Shown one piece after another: positions 42,922 through 51,175 of a DNA stretch of 64,000 bases. Origin of the DNA: Olsenella profusa DSM 13989 (GTDB lineage: Bacteria; Actinomycetota; Coriobacteriia; Coriobacteriales; Atopobiaceae); contig NZ_JAUSQK010000001.1 in the NCBI RefSeq assembly GCF_030811115.1, positions 310,001 through 374,000 on the forward strand. Reading direction: 5' to 3'. Made by a program: the position numbers and the translations under genes. The notes beneath the pieces are model-generated. The model did no database searches. It had not been told where the DNA came from and was given only the letters and a program-made list of their open reading frames with translations. Every line of letters starts with the position of its first letter. The first letter of the stretch is position 1.

Positions 42922-44064
42922 CTATTTTATGGGCAGGTAGGGACTGAGCTGCCCGAGTGATAGCGCCTGCATAATAAAGAAGCCGCACCGCGACGAGCTG
43001 TCGGTAATCTCGTGATCGAACGCCTCGACACCAGACTCACGTACCAAAAGGCCTGAATCGTTCGCGCGAAGGCGCACGAGAGCGTCAAGATCGTCCTGCC
43101 CAACGACAAAGCGTATGGCCACGAAACGCCCTGGGTGCGTAGGTGTCAAATCAGGCTCCCTGCCCATGGCCACATCAACGACGGCGCCAACGAAGTCGAT
43201 GCCACAAGAAAGCTGCACGAGATCAGAGCCGATGCAGTCCCCGCCCATGCGCGAACCAATCTCCACGATGCGGGGATTACCTTGGACATCCACCATGATT
43301 TCGGAGTGCGACGCACCGTAGCGCACACCAAGGCCATCAAGCGCATGGGACACGACCGCCTTGATGCGCTCAAGCACATCAGGAGCAACCTGACCAGGTT
43401 CGATGTGTCCCGTCTCAACGAAGTGCGGGGCACCCGTCGTGAACTTCTTGGTCAACTGCAGGAAGTGATGTTCTCCCCTCCAGGAGATGAACTCAACGGA
43501 GAACTCCTCGCCCTCCAGAAACTCCTCCACCACGGCCTTATGCTCCCATGAGCATTCCCATGCTGCCCCAAGGGCTGCGTGCAGCTGACCTTCATCGGTG
43601 ATCTTCCGAATGCCGCGTGAGCCCGAGCGATCGGTCGGTTTCACGATGAGCGGGAAGCTCATGTCGGAGATATCAGGCGCCTCCTCTCCTGCTACAGCAA
43701 GAATGCTCTTGGGAGAGGGGTCACCATTGATAGCAAACGTCTCGCGCATGAGGTGCTTGTTGGTTGAGCGCAGCACTGCCTCATCGGAGTTGGCCGTCAG
43801 TCCTAACCTGTTTGCCACATACGTAGCCGTGATGTTATTGAAGTCCGAGCCGATGGTCACCACACCATCGACGCCAATCTCGCGGCACTTCTCGCAGATC
43901 GAATCCTTCTCTGCCGTGGAGATGGGATAGAAGACATCGGCCGTGCGCTCACCAACGTCACCGCACTGCCAGGCAAACACATGTGTCTCGATGCCCTTTT
44001 CCTGCGCCTTGAGAATGAGGGGGTTCTGAAAGTCATTTGCGCCAATGATGGCCAGCTTCTGCAT
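42922..44064 (-). CDS. ATP-grasp ligase
   Basis: The N-terminal Rossmann-like part (KLAIIGANDFQNPLI) and the ATP-grasp core (PLIVKPTDRSGSRGI near residue 140; EIMVDVQGNPRIVEIGSRMGG, described in two parts, near residue 255) match the biotin-carboxylase-like family. These enzymes join a carboxylate to an amine or thiol through an acyl phosphate. Next to sugar aminotransferase wecE and a split flippase, a role in attaching an amino acid to an amino sugar is possible, but that is inference. The start ATG at 44064 has AGGAG upstream. The 118-bp spacer to YfhO and the 222-bp spacer upstream hold no clear gene. Confidence 0.83.
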   Translation of the reverse strand: MQKLAIIGANDFQNPLILKAQEKGIETHVFAWQCGDVGERTADVFYPISTAEKDSICEKCREIGVDGVVTIGSDFNNITATYVANRLGLTANSDEAVLRSTNKHLMRETFAINGDPSPKSILAVAGEEAPDISDMSFPLIVKPTDRSGSRGIRKITDEGQLHAALGAAWECSWEHKAVVEEFLEGEEFSVEFISWRGEHHFLQLTKKFTTGAPHFVETGHIEPGQVAPDVLERIKAVVSHALDGLGVRYGASHSEIMVDVQGNPRIVEIGSRMGGDCIGSDLVQLSCGIDFVGAVVDVAMGREPDLTPTHPGRFVAIRFVVGQDDLDALVRLRANDSGLLVRESGVEAFDHEITDSSSRCGFFIMQALSLGQLSPYLPIK

Positions 44065-44084
44065 ATACCACTCCTAGACGTACC

Positions 44085-44192
44085 TTACTCGATTCGGGAA
44101 CCGGCAGAATCTTCGAGGTCGGACCAGCGGCCGCTCTCAAGTTCCTGTTTGTAGTCCCTCCCGGCACGCCCTATCTGCACCATTGATACCAT
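44085..44192 (-). pseudogene. Short 35-codon frame in the spacer before the ATP-grasp gene
   Basis: One minus frame reads MVQIGRAGRDYKQELESGRW and on to a TAA at 44085. The composition looks coding, but there is no ribosome site and no family match. It may be the end of a deleted gene. Confidence 0.22.
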
Positions 44193-44286
44193 TGTCTATC
44201 ATCCAGCTCAGTCAGTCCCAGACCGTGTCCACGACGTCAACGCAAAGAACAGACAGCATCGGGCAAGAAGAAACACGATGACGATT

Positions 44287-44637
44287 CTATACCCCAAGCG
44301 CATACACGCAGATGCCACCAATGATGAGCGCCAAAGCGAGCATCTTGTGCCTTGAGACATGCTCCTTGAAGAACATGACGCCAAAGATGGTCACGTACAC
44401 GTAGCTCGTTGCCTCGAGCACGGGCCCCAACGACAGTGGCACCACTTTGTAGGCAAAAAGTGTGCAGAATGTCGCCGCAAAAAAGATGACATAGCCCGTG
44501 ACAACGAGCGGGTTGAGGTATTCCTTGATGGTGCTCTCATACGTCTTGAGTGCAGACTTCTTAAGAAGTACCTGCGCAACGGCACTGATAAAGGTGCCAA
44601 AAAGATACAGGAGAGCATAGGGGATGAGCTCACTCAT
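44287..44637 (-). CDS. Small EamA/SMR-like membrane protein, possible split flippase subunit
   Basis: This is a 116-residue protein with four membrane helices, equal to half an EamA transporter. It carries GPVLEATSYVYVTIFGVMFF in the third and fourth helices, which is typical of DMT half-size proteins such as ArnF, EmrE or MprF-linked partners. The ATG at 44637 overlaps the previous stop by 8 bp and has GAGGGGG before it. Its neighbour upstream is a second half-size protein, so the two probably form a heterodimer like ArnE/ArnF, which flips undecaprenyl-phosphate-linked 4-amino sugars. Confidence 0.75.
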   Translation of the reverse strand: MSELIPYALLYLFGTFISAVAQVLLKKSALKTYESTIKEYLNPLVVTGYVIFFAATFCTLFAYKVVPLSLGPVLEATSYVYVTIFGVMFFKEHVSRHKMLALALIIGGICVYALGV

Positions 44638-45019
44638 GAATCTCATCCCCCTCTGTTCCATCAAGCGCATAGAGCACGATGCCCACGATGATGATGATGG
44701 CACCAGTCAACATGAGCGCTGTCACGCGCTCACCAAAGAACAGTGCCCCCCAAACGATGCCCCACACCACGGTGATGGCACGGTTGGCATATGCGAAGGT
44801 CAAGGGGAGGCGCTTGATTACCTGCTGCCAGGCAAGCGCATAGAATGCCAGAATGAGAAGCACTACACCGTAGAACATACAAAACGGCAGAGAGAGGAAC
44901 TCCTGCCGCGAGGCAAGCTTGCTAGCCACACCCGAAAGCGAGAGCACCAGCAGCACACCATGCAGCAGGAGAAGCACCTTCGGTACGGCCTTGCGCCCGC
45001 CCGGGGCACCCTTTCCCAT
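44630..45019 (-). CDS. Small EamA/SMR-like membrane protein, possible split flippase partner
   Basis: The 129-residue product has four membrane helices with LPLTFAYANRAITVVWGIVW in the third, a typical half-size DMT pattern (the ArnE/ArnF and SugE type). The start is placed at the ATG at 45019, which has AGGGAG eight bases upstream and follows the wecE stop by 13 bp; earlier in-frame starts overlap wecE. It overlaps the next small membrane protein by 8 bp. Being co-transcribed with a 4-amino-sugar aminotransferase supports a role in moving lipid-linked amino sugar across the membrane. Confidence 0.75.
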   Translation of the reverse strand: MGKGAPGGRKAVPKVLLLLHGVLLVLSLSGVASKLASRQEFLSLPFCMFYGVVLLILAFYALAWQQVIKRLPLTFAYANRAITVVWGIVWGALFFGERVTALMLTGAIIIIVGIVLYALDGTEGDEIHE

Positions 45020-45032
45020 ACCGTGCTCCCTA

Positions 45033-46163
45033 CTAGGCAAAATAACTCCTGATGGCATCGACAACCGTAGCGCGATCCTCCTTGGAAAGGCCATAGTACA
45101 TGGGGAGACGTGTCAAACGGTTGCTCTCCCTGGTGGTGAACTCATCCATACCCGCAAAGCGCCCATAGTGCTTGCCTGCTGGAGAGCTATGGAGCGGGAT
45201 GTAGTGAAACGTGGATTGCACGCCATGGTCCCGAAGGTAGGAGATGAACTCCGTACGCTGTTGGAGGTCTTCGAGCTTGACATAGAACATATGGGCGTTG
45301 TGCTCACATCCCTCAGGGATGAGGGGTAACTCCAGCTTGCCCCCTTCAGCCAATGGCTTGAGACCGTCCCAATAGCTCCGCCACGTGGCCAGCCGATCCC
45401 GATTGATTGCCTCCGCCACCTCAAGCTGGCCCCACAGATACGCGGCATTGATGTCGCTTGGAAGATAGGAGGAGCCGTAATCCACCCATGTGTACTTGTC
45501 TACCTGACCGCGCAGAAAGCGCGAACGGTTGGTACCCTTCTCACGGATGATCTCAGCTCGCTCAACACATGACGTGTCATTCACCAGGATGGCACCACCC
45601 TCGCCCATGGAGTAATTCTTGGTCTCATGGAACGAGTAGCAACCAAAATCGCCAATGGTCCCTAGGGCCTTGCCCTTGTAGGTGCTCATGACCCCCTGAG
45701 CGGCATCCTCGACCACCTTGAGGTCGTAATGATGAGCGATGTCCATGATCGTATCCATCTCGCAAGCCACACCCGCATAGTGCACGACAACGATGGCGCG
45801 CGTGCGAGCGGTGATGGCTGCCTCGATCTTGGACTCGTCGATGTTCATGGTATCTGGACGGATGTCCACAAACACGAGCTTGGCCCCTACAAGCACAAAG
45901 GCAGTCGCTGTAGAGGAGAAGGTAAAGCTCGGGAGAATGACCTCATCGCCCGGGTTGATGCCACACAGGATGGCCGCCATCTCGAGTGCCGTGGTACCAC
46001 TCGTCGTGAGAAGAGACTTCCTAGCGTTGAAATGCTCTTCAATCCATGCATCGCAGCGCTGGGTGAAGGGACCATCCCCACAGATCTTATGGTTGTCCTC
46101 AACGGCTTCGCGGACATATGTCATCTCGGTGCCGACCAGTGGTGGGACATTGAAATCAATCAT
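45033..46163 (-). CDS. wecE: dTDP-4-amino-4,6-dideoxygalactose transaminase (WecE)
   Basis: This PLP enzyme converts dTDP-4-keto-6-deoxyglucose to dTDP-4-amino-4,6-dideoxygalactose. The protein is strikingly like the enterobacterial WecE throughout: PSFTFSSTATAFVLVGAK, VDIRPDTMNID, VHYAGVACEMDTIM, VVEDAAQGVMSTYKGKALG, then CYSFHETKNYSMGEGGA, where the Lys of HETKNY is the PLP lysine, and REKGTNRSRFLRGQVDKYTW. The start ATG at 46163 has GAAGGGAAG upstream, giving 376 residues, the family length. It heads the operon with the paired small membrane proteins. dTDP-sugar supply genes are not in the window. Confidence 0.93.
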   Translation of the reverse strand: MIDFNVPPLVGTEMTYVREAVEDNHKICGDGPFTQRCDAWIEEHFNARKSLLTTSGTTALEMAAILCGINPGDEVILPSFTFSSTATAFVLVGAKLVFVDIRPDTMNIDESKIEAAITARTRAIVVVHYAGVACEMDTIMDIAHHYDLKVVEDAAQGVMSTYKGKALGTIGDFGCYSFHETKNYSMGEGGAILVNDTSCVERAEIIREKGTNRSRFLRGQVDKYTWVDYGSSYLPSDINAAYLWGQLEVAEAINRDRLATWRSYWDGLKPLAEGGKLELPLIPEGCEHNAHMFYVKLEDLQQRTEFISYLRDHGVQSTFHYIPLHSSPAGKHYGRFAGMDEFTTRESNRLTRLPMYYGLSKEDRATVVDAIRSYFA

Positions 46164-46312
46164 GTGCGTCTTCCCTTCTTGGTCCAGACACCATCCTCTA
46201 CAACATAGATAATATGACTTTATATGAGCTTGCTGTAAACTATTGGACATGTACAAATTACCACTGAATCGGTAGCTAATGACGTTGCATAATGTCTCAG
46301 AAACCCACCGGA

Positions 46313-46320
46313 TAGACCAT
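46313..46320. repeat. 8-bp target duplication of the IS1595-family element (left copy)
   Basis: TAGACCAT lies directly outside the left terminal repeat. An identical copy lies at 50059-50066, directly outside the right one. Eight bases is the usual duplication length for IS1595-type elements. Confidence 0.85.
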
Positions 46321-46349
46321 CATGGCCCCCAAGCTCGCGCATAACCCCC

Positions 46350-46747
46350 TCACTCCCTCCGCTCCCGGAAGCCGTCGTCGAGCAGCCCCAGCAGGCCGTC
46401 GCCCGGCCCGGCCTCGCGCAGCAGCTCCTCGACGCGCTCGCGCTGCCTGACCCTCGCCCCCGTGCGCGCCCTCGGGCTCGCGACGCGGGGCTGCGGGCCG
46501 AACGAGGCCTCGAGCTCGGCGCGGGGGACGTGCGGGGCGGCCGCGACGTCGGCGGCGAGCGCGGACGCCGGCGCGGGGCCCCTGTGGCAGTACCTCCAGC
46601 TGAACTCGTCGCACACGCCCTGCAGCCTCGCCCGCGACAGCCCGTGGAAGGTGCCGAGGGCGTACGCCTTGAAGTCCGATATCACGTGGTGCACGAGCGC
46701 GAGCGAGGAGGCCGGGTCCGACGCGTCGAACGGGCGCTGGTCGAGCC
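46350..46747 (-). pseudogene. IS1595-family transposase, C-terminal part
   Basis: The frame resumes right after the IS21 insertion with DQRPFDASDPASSLALVHHV and continues through SDFKAYALGTFHGLSR and DEFSWRYCHR, the end of the ISXO2-like DDE domain and C-terminal tail, stopping at 46350. When the IS21 element and one 6-bp duplication are removed, it joins in frame to the N-terminal part at WPGL-DQRP. Confidence 0.75.
46742..46747. repeat. 6-bp target duplication of the IS21-family element (left copy)
   Basis: CGAGCC directly precedes the left terminus at 46748 and recurs at 49263-49268, directly after the right terminus. This fits IS21-type insertion. Confidence 0.8.
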
Positions 46748-46904
46748 TGTGTTTGATAGCCTCGGAGTTGCGGGTTTGAGCATCGAAAGGTTTCGGGTCC
46801 GGGCACGAAAGACCTTCGGGTATGAGCATGGGCACGTCGACCACCCGCGGCCGGCCCGACAATGTCGTTGCTTCGGTCTGCGACGTTAGGAGGGCCAGAG
46901 GGGA

Positions 46905-49184
46905 ATGATCGGCGTGGACAAGATAGAGGACATGCGCAGAAGGGCGAGAGTCGGGGAATCGATAGCCTCGATTGCGAGGGCAGTCGGCGTCTCGGAGCCG
47001 ACGGCCAGGAAGTACGCCAGGGCGGAGGACCTGTCGCCCGAGCCGCCGAAGAGGAAGGAGCCGGAGAGCGAGCTGCTCGCGCCGCACAGGGAGGCGATCG
47101 ACTCCTGGCTCGACGACGACCGCGGGAACTGGCGCAAGCAGCGCCATACGGCCGTGAGGGTGCATGTGAGGCTCAGGGACGAGCGGGGCTACGAGGGCTC
47201 GTACTCCACCGTGCAGCGCCACGCGAGGCGGCGCCGGGAGGAGATGGCCCGCGAGCGCGACCGCAGGGACGCCGAGGGCTTCCTGCGGCCGGGCTGGCTG
47301 CCCGGAGAGATCCAGGTCGACTTCGGCGAGGCCGATCTCGGGGTCCGCGGGGTGACCACGAGGGGCAAGTACCTGACCATCACCTTCCCGCATTCGAACG
47401 TGGGACTGACCCAGGTCTTCTGGGGCGAGACGGCCGAGTGCGTCTGCCAGGGGCTGCGCAGCGTCCTCGAGTCCATGGGCGGCGTGCCCCGCAGGGCCGT
47501 CTTCGACAACGCCACCGAGGTCGGCCGGCGCGTCGGGGAGACGGCCAGGGTCTCGGGGCCCTTCCGCCGCTTCGCGGCGCACTACGGGCTCGACCACGCC
47601 CTCGCCAACCCCTATTCGGGCAACGAGAGGGGCAACGTGGAGAACAAGGTCGGCTGCCACAGGAGGGACCCCTCCGTGCCCGTCCCGTCCTTCCACGACG
47701 TCGCCTCGTCCGATGAGAGGCTGCTCCAGGACTGCCTCGACCTGAGCGGGGGCAAGCGCCACCACGGGCCCGGCACGCCCGAGCCCGGGCTGTTCGGGGA
47801 GGACAGGGAGGCGCTCTCGCCGCTGCCGCCGGCCGCGTTCTCGTGCGTCAGGTGGGAGACGAGGAAGTGCAGCAAGCAGGGCACCCTCGCGCTCGGGGGC
47901 GTGCACCGCCACTCCGCCGGACCCGCCTACGCACGCTGCGAGGTCGCCGTCGCCCTGGGAGCCTTCGACGTCACGGTCTGCGACGTCTCCACCGGCGAGG
48001 CGATCGCCACCCACGGGCGCCAGTGGGGCGGGGCGCCGACCGACAGCTCCGACCCGACGCCGCGGCCGGGGCTGCCGTGCATGAGGCCTGCCGGATGGAG
48101 GGACTCGAGCGTCAGGGCGTCGCTCCCCGAAGAGCTCGTCGCCTTCCTCGACGGCGAGCCGGCAGACAGCCTGAAGGCCGACCCCGGGGTGCTGCGCGAC
48201 GAGAGCGCCGAGAGGGGCTGGGGCGCGGCCGTCGAGGGCATGGCGCGCTCGCTGGCGGCGACAGGCGGCCTCGACCGCGCGACCGTCTCCCCCTCCGCCG
48301 CCAGGGCGGCAGCCGGAGACGAGCGCGCCGGGTACGGCGAGGAGGTCGACCTGGGCGCCTGCGACGGGGCGCCGAGGCTGCTCGAGGGGGGTGGCAGGCA
48401 TGCCGCAGACGAGCCCGGGGCGCGGGGCCTCGCAGGCCGCCTTCCGTGGGGCGGCCAGGGCGCCCTCCGTATCGGGCGACACGATGGATGCCCTCCTCGC
48501 CTCCGCGACGCCGGGGCGGGCGGCGGCATGCACGGCGATGCCCGAGTCGGAGATCGCCCGCCGCGACAGGACGAAGGGGGCGAGGCTGCTCCGGCAGGCG
48601 AGGTTCCCCGTGCCCAAGGCGCCCGACGTCTTCGACCGGCCGAGCGTGGCCCTCCCCGACGGCTGGGGGCGCGACGGGACGTGCTCGCTGGCATTCGTGC
48701 GCGACGCCGAGGACCTCGTCTCCTGCGGCCAGACGGGGCGCGGCAAGACCCACATGGCCACGGCCCTCGGCATCGCGGCGACCTCGGCGGGCTACCCGGC
48801 GGGGTTCTGGCAGACCGCGCGGCCGGTGCCCCGGCTGGGGAAGGCCAAGAGGGAGGGCACGCCCGACGGGCCGCTCGCGGACGTCGCGAAGGCCCGGCTG
48901 GTGATCCTGGGCGAGTTCGGCTACGTCCCCTTCGACGTGGACGGGGCAAGGCTGCCCTGCCAGGTCATATCCGAGAGCCACGAGGGGAGGGGCGTCACAT
49001 CCGCCGCCGACGCCGGGTCCGGCCGGTGGGGCACGGTCCTCGCCGACGACAAGCCCGCGGCCGCGATCGTGGACCGCGTCGCGCGCCACGGCAGGCTCGT
49101 CGAGTTCGGCGGGCCCAGCCACAGGCCCGGGGAGAGCCTCATGCTGGGGAAGTCTGGGAGGTAGGGACAGCGGCGCGCCCGTGA
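46905..49184 (+). CDS. istA: IS21-family transposase IstA (reading frame lacks its normal stop)
   Basis: The N-terminal HTH (SIASIARAVGVSEPTARKYA) is followed by the integrase core: PGEIQVDFGEADLG (Asp), RRAVFDNATEVGRR (Asp) and GNERGNVENKVG (Glu), all catalytic residues present. Family-like sequence ends near 48,420 (EVDLGACDG and GGGRHAAD), just before istB, where IstA normally terminates. Here the frame has no stop there and runs on through the istB region to 49184, producing a spurious tail. A lost stop or small indel is likely. The ATG at 46905 follows AGGAGGG and AGGGGA. Confidence 0.75.
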   Translation: MIGVDKIEDMRRRARVGESIASIARAVGVSEPTARKYARAEDLSPEPPKRKEPESELLAPHREAIDSWLDDDRGNWRKQRHTAVRVHVRLRDERGYEGSYSTVQRHARRRREEMARERDRRDAEGFLRPGWLPGEIQVDFGEADLGVRGVTTRGKYLTITFPHSNVGLTQVFWGETAECVCQGLRSVLESMGGVPRRAVFDNATEVGRRVGETARVSGPFRRFAAHYGLDHALANPYSGNERGNVENKVGCHRRDPSVPVPSFHDVASSDERLLQDCLDLSGGKRHHGPGTPEPGLFGEDREALSPLPPAAFSCVRWETRKCSKQGTLALGGVHRHSAGPAYARCEVAVALGAFDVTVCDVSTGEAIATHGRQWGGAPTDSSDPTPRPGLPCMRPAGWRDSSVRASLPEELVAFLDGEPADSLKADPGVLRDESAERGWGAAVEGMARSLAATGGLDRATVSPSAARAAAGDERAGYGEEVDLGACDGAPRLLEGGGRHAADEPGARGLAGRLPWGGQGALRIGRHDGCPPRLRDAGAGGGMHGDARVGDRPPRQDEGGEAAPAGEVPRAQGARRLRPAERGPPRRLGARRDVLAGIRARRRGPRLLRPDGARQDPHGHGPRHRGDLGGLPGGVLADRAAGAPAGEGQEGGHARRAARGRREGPAGDPGRVRLRPLRRGRGKAALPGHIREPRGEGRHIRRRRRVRPVGHGPRRRQARGRDRGPRRAPRQARRVRRAQPQARGEPHAGEVWEVGTAARP
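48400..49164 (+). CDS. istB: IS21-family transposition helper ATPase IstB, probably defective
   Basis: IstB is an AAA+ ATPase that loads the IS21 transposase on target DNA. The Walker A is intact (GQTGRGKTHMATALG, near residue 115), and the end DDKPAAAIVDRVARHGRLVE is family-typical. However, the Walker B reads LVILGEFGYVP, where the catalytic Asp of the usual IDE/IDEFGY is replaced by Gly, and the sensor region usually reading TSN is altered to TSAADAG. The ATG at 48400 has AGGGGGG upstream; a GTG at 48391 is possible. It is probably non-functional. Confidence 0.7.
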   Translation: MPQTSPGRGASQAAFRGAARAPSVSGDTMDALLASATPGRAAACTAMPESEIARRDRTKGARLLRQARFPVPKAPDVFDRPSVALPDGWGRDGTCSLAFVRDAEDLVSCGQTGRGKTHMATALGIAATSAGYPAGFWQTARPVPRLGKAKREGTPDGPLADVAKARLVILGEFGYVPFDVDGARLPCQVISESHEGRGVTSAADAGSGRWGTVLADDKPAAAIVDRVARHGRLVEFGGPSHRPGESLMLGKSGR

Positions 49185-49262
49185 CGAAACCCGAAAAAGT
49201 TTCATGCACGGACCCGAAAGAAATCCGCGCTCAAAACCAAAAGTCAGGCTTGACTAAACACA

Positions 49263-49958
49263 CGAGCCCCGGCCAGCCGCGCAGGCCGGCGGTGACGCCC
49301 TGCCACATGTCGGCGCGGACGTGCGAGAGCACCCCCACGTGCTCCTCGGCGAAGCGCGAGTACGCCCCGCCCGCCGCGTCGGGGACGACCCTGAGGGCGC
49401 ACGTCCCGGGGCCGCCCCGGCCGCCGCGCGACACCGCGCAGATCATCGGCTGCCTGGTGGTCCCCCTGCCCACGGTCCCTGCGGCCGCGGCCCCCACGAA
49501 GAAGTCGTCCACCTCGGCCTCACCCGAGACCCGGCCGAAGGCGCCCCAATCCGGCGGACATCGCGCCGCGCAGCCTCAGGACCACGTATCGCGCGGTGGT
49601 CTCGCTCGTGCCCAGGGCGCGGGCCAGCTCGGCGGCCGAGACGCCCCTCTTCGAGCCGGCGACGAGCCGGAACGCCAGGAACCACTTCGGCAGCGGCAGC
49701 CTCGAGCCCTGCATCGGGGTCCCGGAGGTCACCGAGAACTGGAAGCCTGCAGCGGGTGCACTGCCGCTTCCTCGGCCTGCCCGCTACGGGGCTGCACCTG
49801 CGGTTGCCGCACCTCGGGCAGACCCAGCCGCCCGGGAAGCGCAGCCGCATCAGCCCCTCCTCGCACGACGCCTCGTCCCCGTGCCTCGCGACCCAGGACA
49901 GGAGGTCCCCGTCGCCGCCGTCCGCCGCCGCCACCATCCGCGCGCTCATGCTCGTCAT
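49263..49958 (-). pseudogene. IS1595-family transposase, N-terminal part with two frameshifts
   Basis: The start region holds a zinc ribbon (WVCPRCGNRRCSPVAGRPRK, then QCTRCR). A one-base insertion near 49745 shifts the frame to SVTSGTPMQGSRLPLPKWFL and the HTH VSAAELARALGTSETTARY. A one-base loss near 49560 then shifts it to EAEVDDFFVG (first catalytic Asp of the ISXO2-like DDE domain). The part ends at WPGL, where IS21 is inserted. The domain order is that of IS1595-family transposases. Confidence 0.7.
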
Positions 49959-50092
49959 GCCGCCCAGCCCCTCTCGACGCCCTCGCCCTGCGGCACCGAT
50001 TGTGCGACGGGGGCGCGACACAAATTAGCTGCCCTTATGCGCGAGCTTGGGAGCCATGTAGACCATTTCCAGAAACAGAGACTAGGAAGTGG

Positions 50093-51175
50093 TCATAGCC
50101 CTAGGCCATACATAATTTCACATGCAGTCTTTACGTTTGACACGGCCACCTGCTTACCAACAAGAAGGGGGAAGTTGCAAATTCTCGTCCCGTGCTCCAA
50201 TGCACCAACATATAAGCACTCATCACTAAAGTAGCCTGCCACACAAGGATACCAATCACTTATTGGTAGGTTTTGTTTCAAGAAAAGGGAGATTAATTCA
50301 CTTCTTCGATTGGCAGGAACCTGAAAGTTAAAACGCCACGGAACAGCCCCCGATGAAAAAGGGGCCAAGCTTACACTCGAAAAATTCCATCTGTTGAGTT
50401 CTTTCTCACAGGCAGCCCATTCGTCCCTACGCTGACTGATTACCCGATCGAGCCCATCAAGAGCGTGTAGGACCTCCTTTTCACCCGATGCATCGAGCAT
50501 ATAGAGAAAGCATCCCTTGAAAATCTCCCCTGCAGCACGGATAGACTGAGATTCAATTGAGCTGATCGTGCCTAGATTCCTTAGCTGGCGATAACACCTC
50601 GACAGAAATTCCTCATATCGGTCTACGGAATCATCACGGAAGGGCAATTCACTGAGCCATTCTTGAATCTCAAACTCTCGTCCTACATTACTTACAAGCA
50701 GGCCTCCAAATCCCAAAGATATGGTCTTGGAATACCCAAAGCTGTACACGGAGTAATCACCAACGGAACCAACCTGCGAACCATTCGGATAGCATGCCCC
50801 CATTGCAGAAGCACAATCCTCGATAGCATATACTCCATGAGTATGTAACATACTCACAATATCTGGCATACACGAGATAGGATTGCCATACATATGTGGA
50901 AGGATCGCACAGCATAGTCGGGTGCAGTTTTCCATACGGGATGAAACGGTCTCAAAAGTAACATTTCCCGTTATTTTATCAACATCACAAAAGACAGGCT
51001 GTGCCCCCGCATAAAGCACCGGAAAGATGGCCGCAGGGCAAATATTTGCCGGCAGAAGAACCTCTCCACCCTCTGCATCAATAGACTTGAGAATCGCATA
51101 TATGGCAGTAGCCGCCCTACCAACGACGAGTGGCAAGCGACCATTGAATCTAGTCGGCTGTTCTTCAGAAATCAA
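50093..51175 (-). CDS. DegT/DnrJ/EryC1/StrS-family aminotransferase
   Basis: This is a PLP-dependent sugar aminotransferase family protein of 360 residues. EVLLPANICPAAIFPVLYAG, AIEDCASAMGA and YSVYSFGYSKTISLGFGG are the family blocks; the Lys in YSKT is the probable PLP anchor. It is more divergent than WecE and shortened in the C-terminal part. The start is a TTG at 51175 that overlaps the epimerase stop (TTGA), with AAGGACC about ten bases upstream. It is the third gene of a GT2-epimerase-aminotransferase operon. It would make an amino sugar for a surface glycan; the exact substrate cannot be told. Confidence 0.82.
   Translation of the reverse strand: MISEEQPTRFNGRLPLVVGRAATAIYAILKSIDAEGGEVLLPANICPAAIFPVLYAGAQPVFCDVDKITGNVTFETVSSRMENCTRLCCAILPHMYGNPISCMPDIVSMLHTHGVYAIEDCASAMGACYPNGSQVGSVGDYSVYSFGYSKTISLGFGGLLVSNVGREFEIQEWLSELPFRDDSVDRYEEFLSRCYRQLRNLGTISSIESQSIRAAGEIFKGCFLYMLDASGEKEVLHALDGLDRVISQRRDEWAACEKELNRWNFSSVSLAPFSSGAVPWRFNFQVPANRRSELISLFLKQNLPISDWYPCVAGYFSDECLYVGALEHGTRICNFPLLVGKQVAVSNVKTACEIMYGLGL

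Larger units (their letters stand above)
46748..49262 (+). mobile_element. IS21-family insertion sequence (istA + istB)
   Basis: The 2515-bp element begins TGTGTTTGATAGCC and ends GGCTTGACTAAACACA. The two ends are related inverted repeats sharing TGTGTTT, a GGTTTTGAGC-like block and TTTCGGGTCCG. It is flanked by CGAGCC duplications and carries istA and istB on the plus strand, opposite to the transposase it disrupts. The precise joints show it inserted into the IS1595 transposase gene. Confidence 0.85.
46321..50058 (-). mobile_element. IS1595-family insertion sequence, interrupted by an IS21-family element
   Basis: Imperfect 24-bp terminal inverted repeats (46321-46344 and 50035-50058, one mismatch) start with CATGGC and are flanked by TAGACCAT duplications. 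The element carries one transposase gene on the minus strand, split by an IS21 insertion at 46748-49262. Without that insertion it would be about 1.2 kb, a normal size. The transposase also has two frameshifts, so this copy is dead. It landed in the spacer between wecE and the DegT aminotransferase gene. Confidence 0.85.

Noticed and set aside
46350-48773. Long minus-strand open frame of about 800 codons across the IS21 element
   Set aside because: Only its last 130 codons (the IS1595 transposase end) are meaningful; the rest is the antisense of istA and istB.
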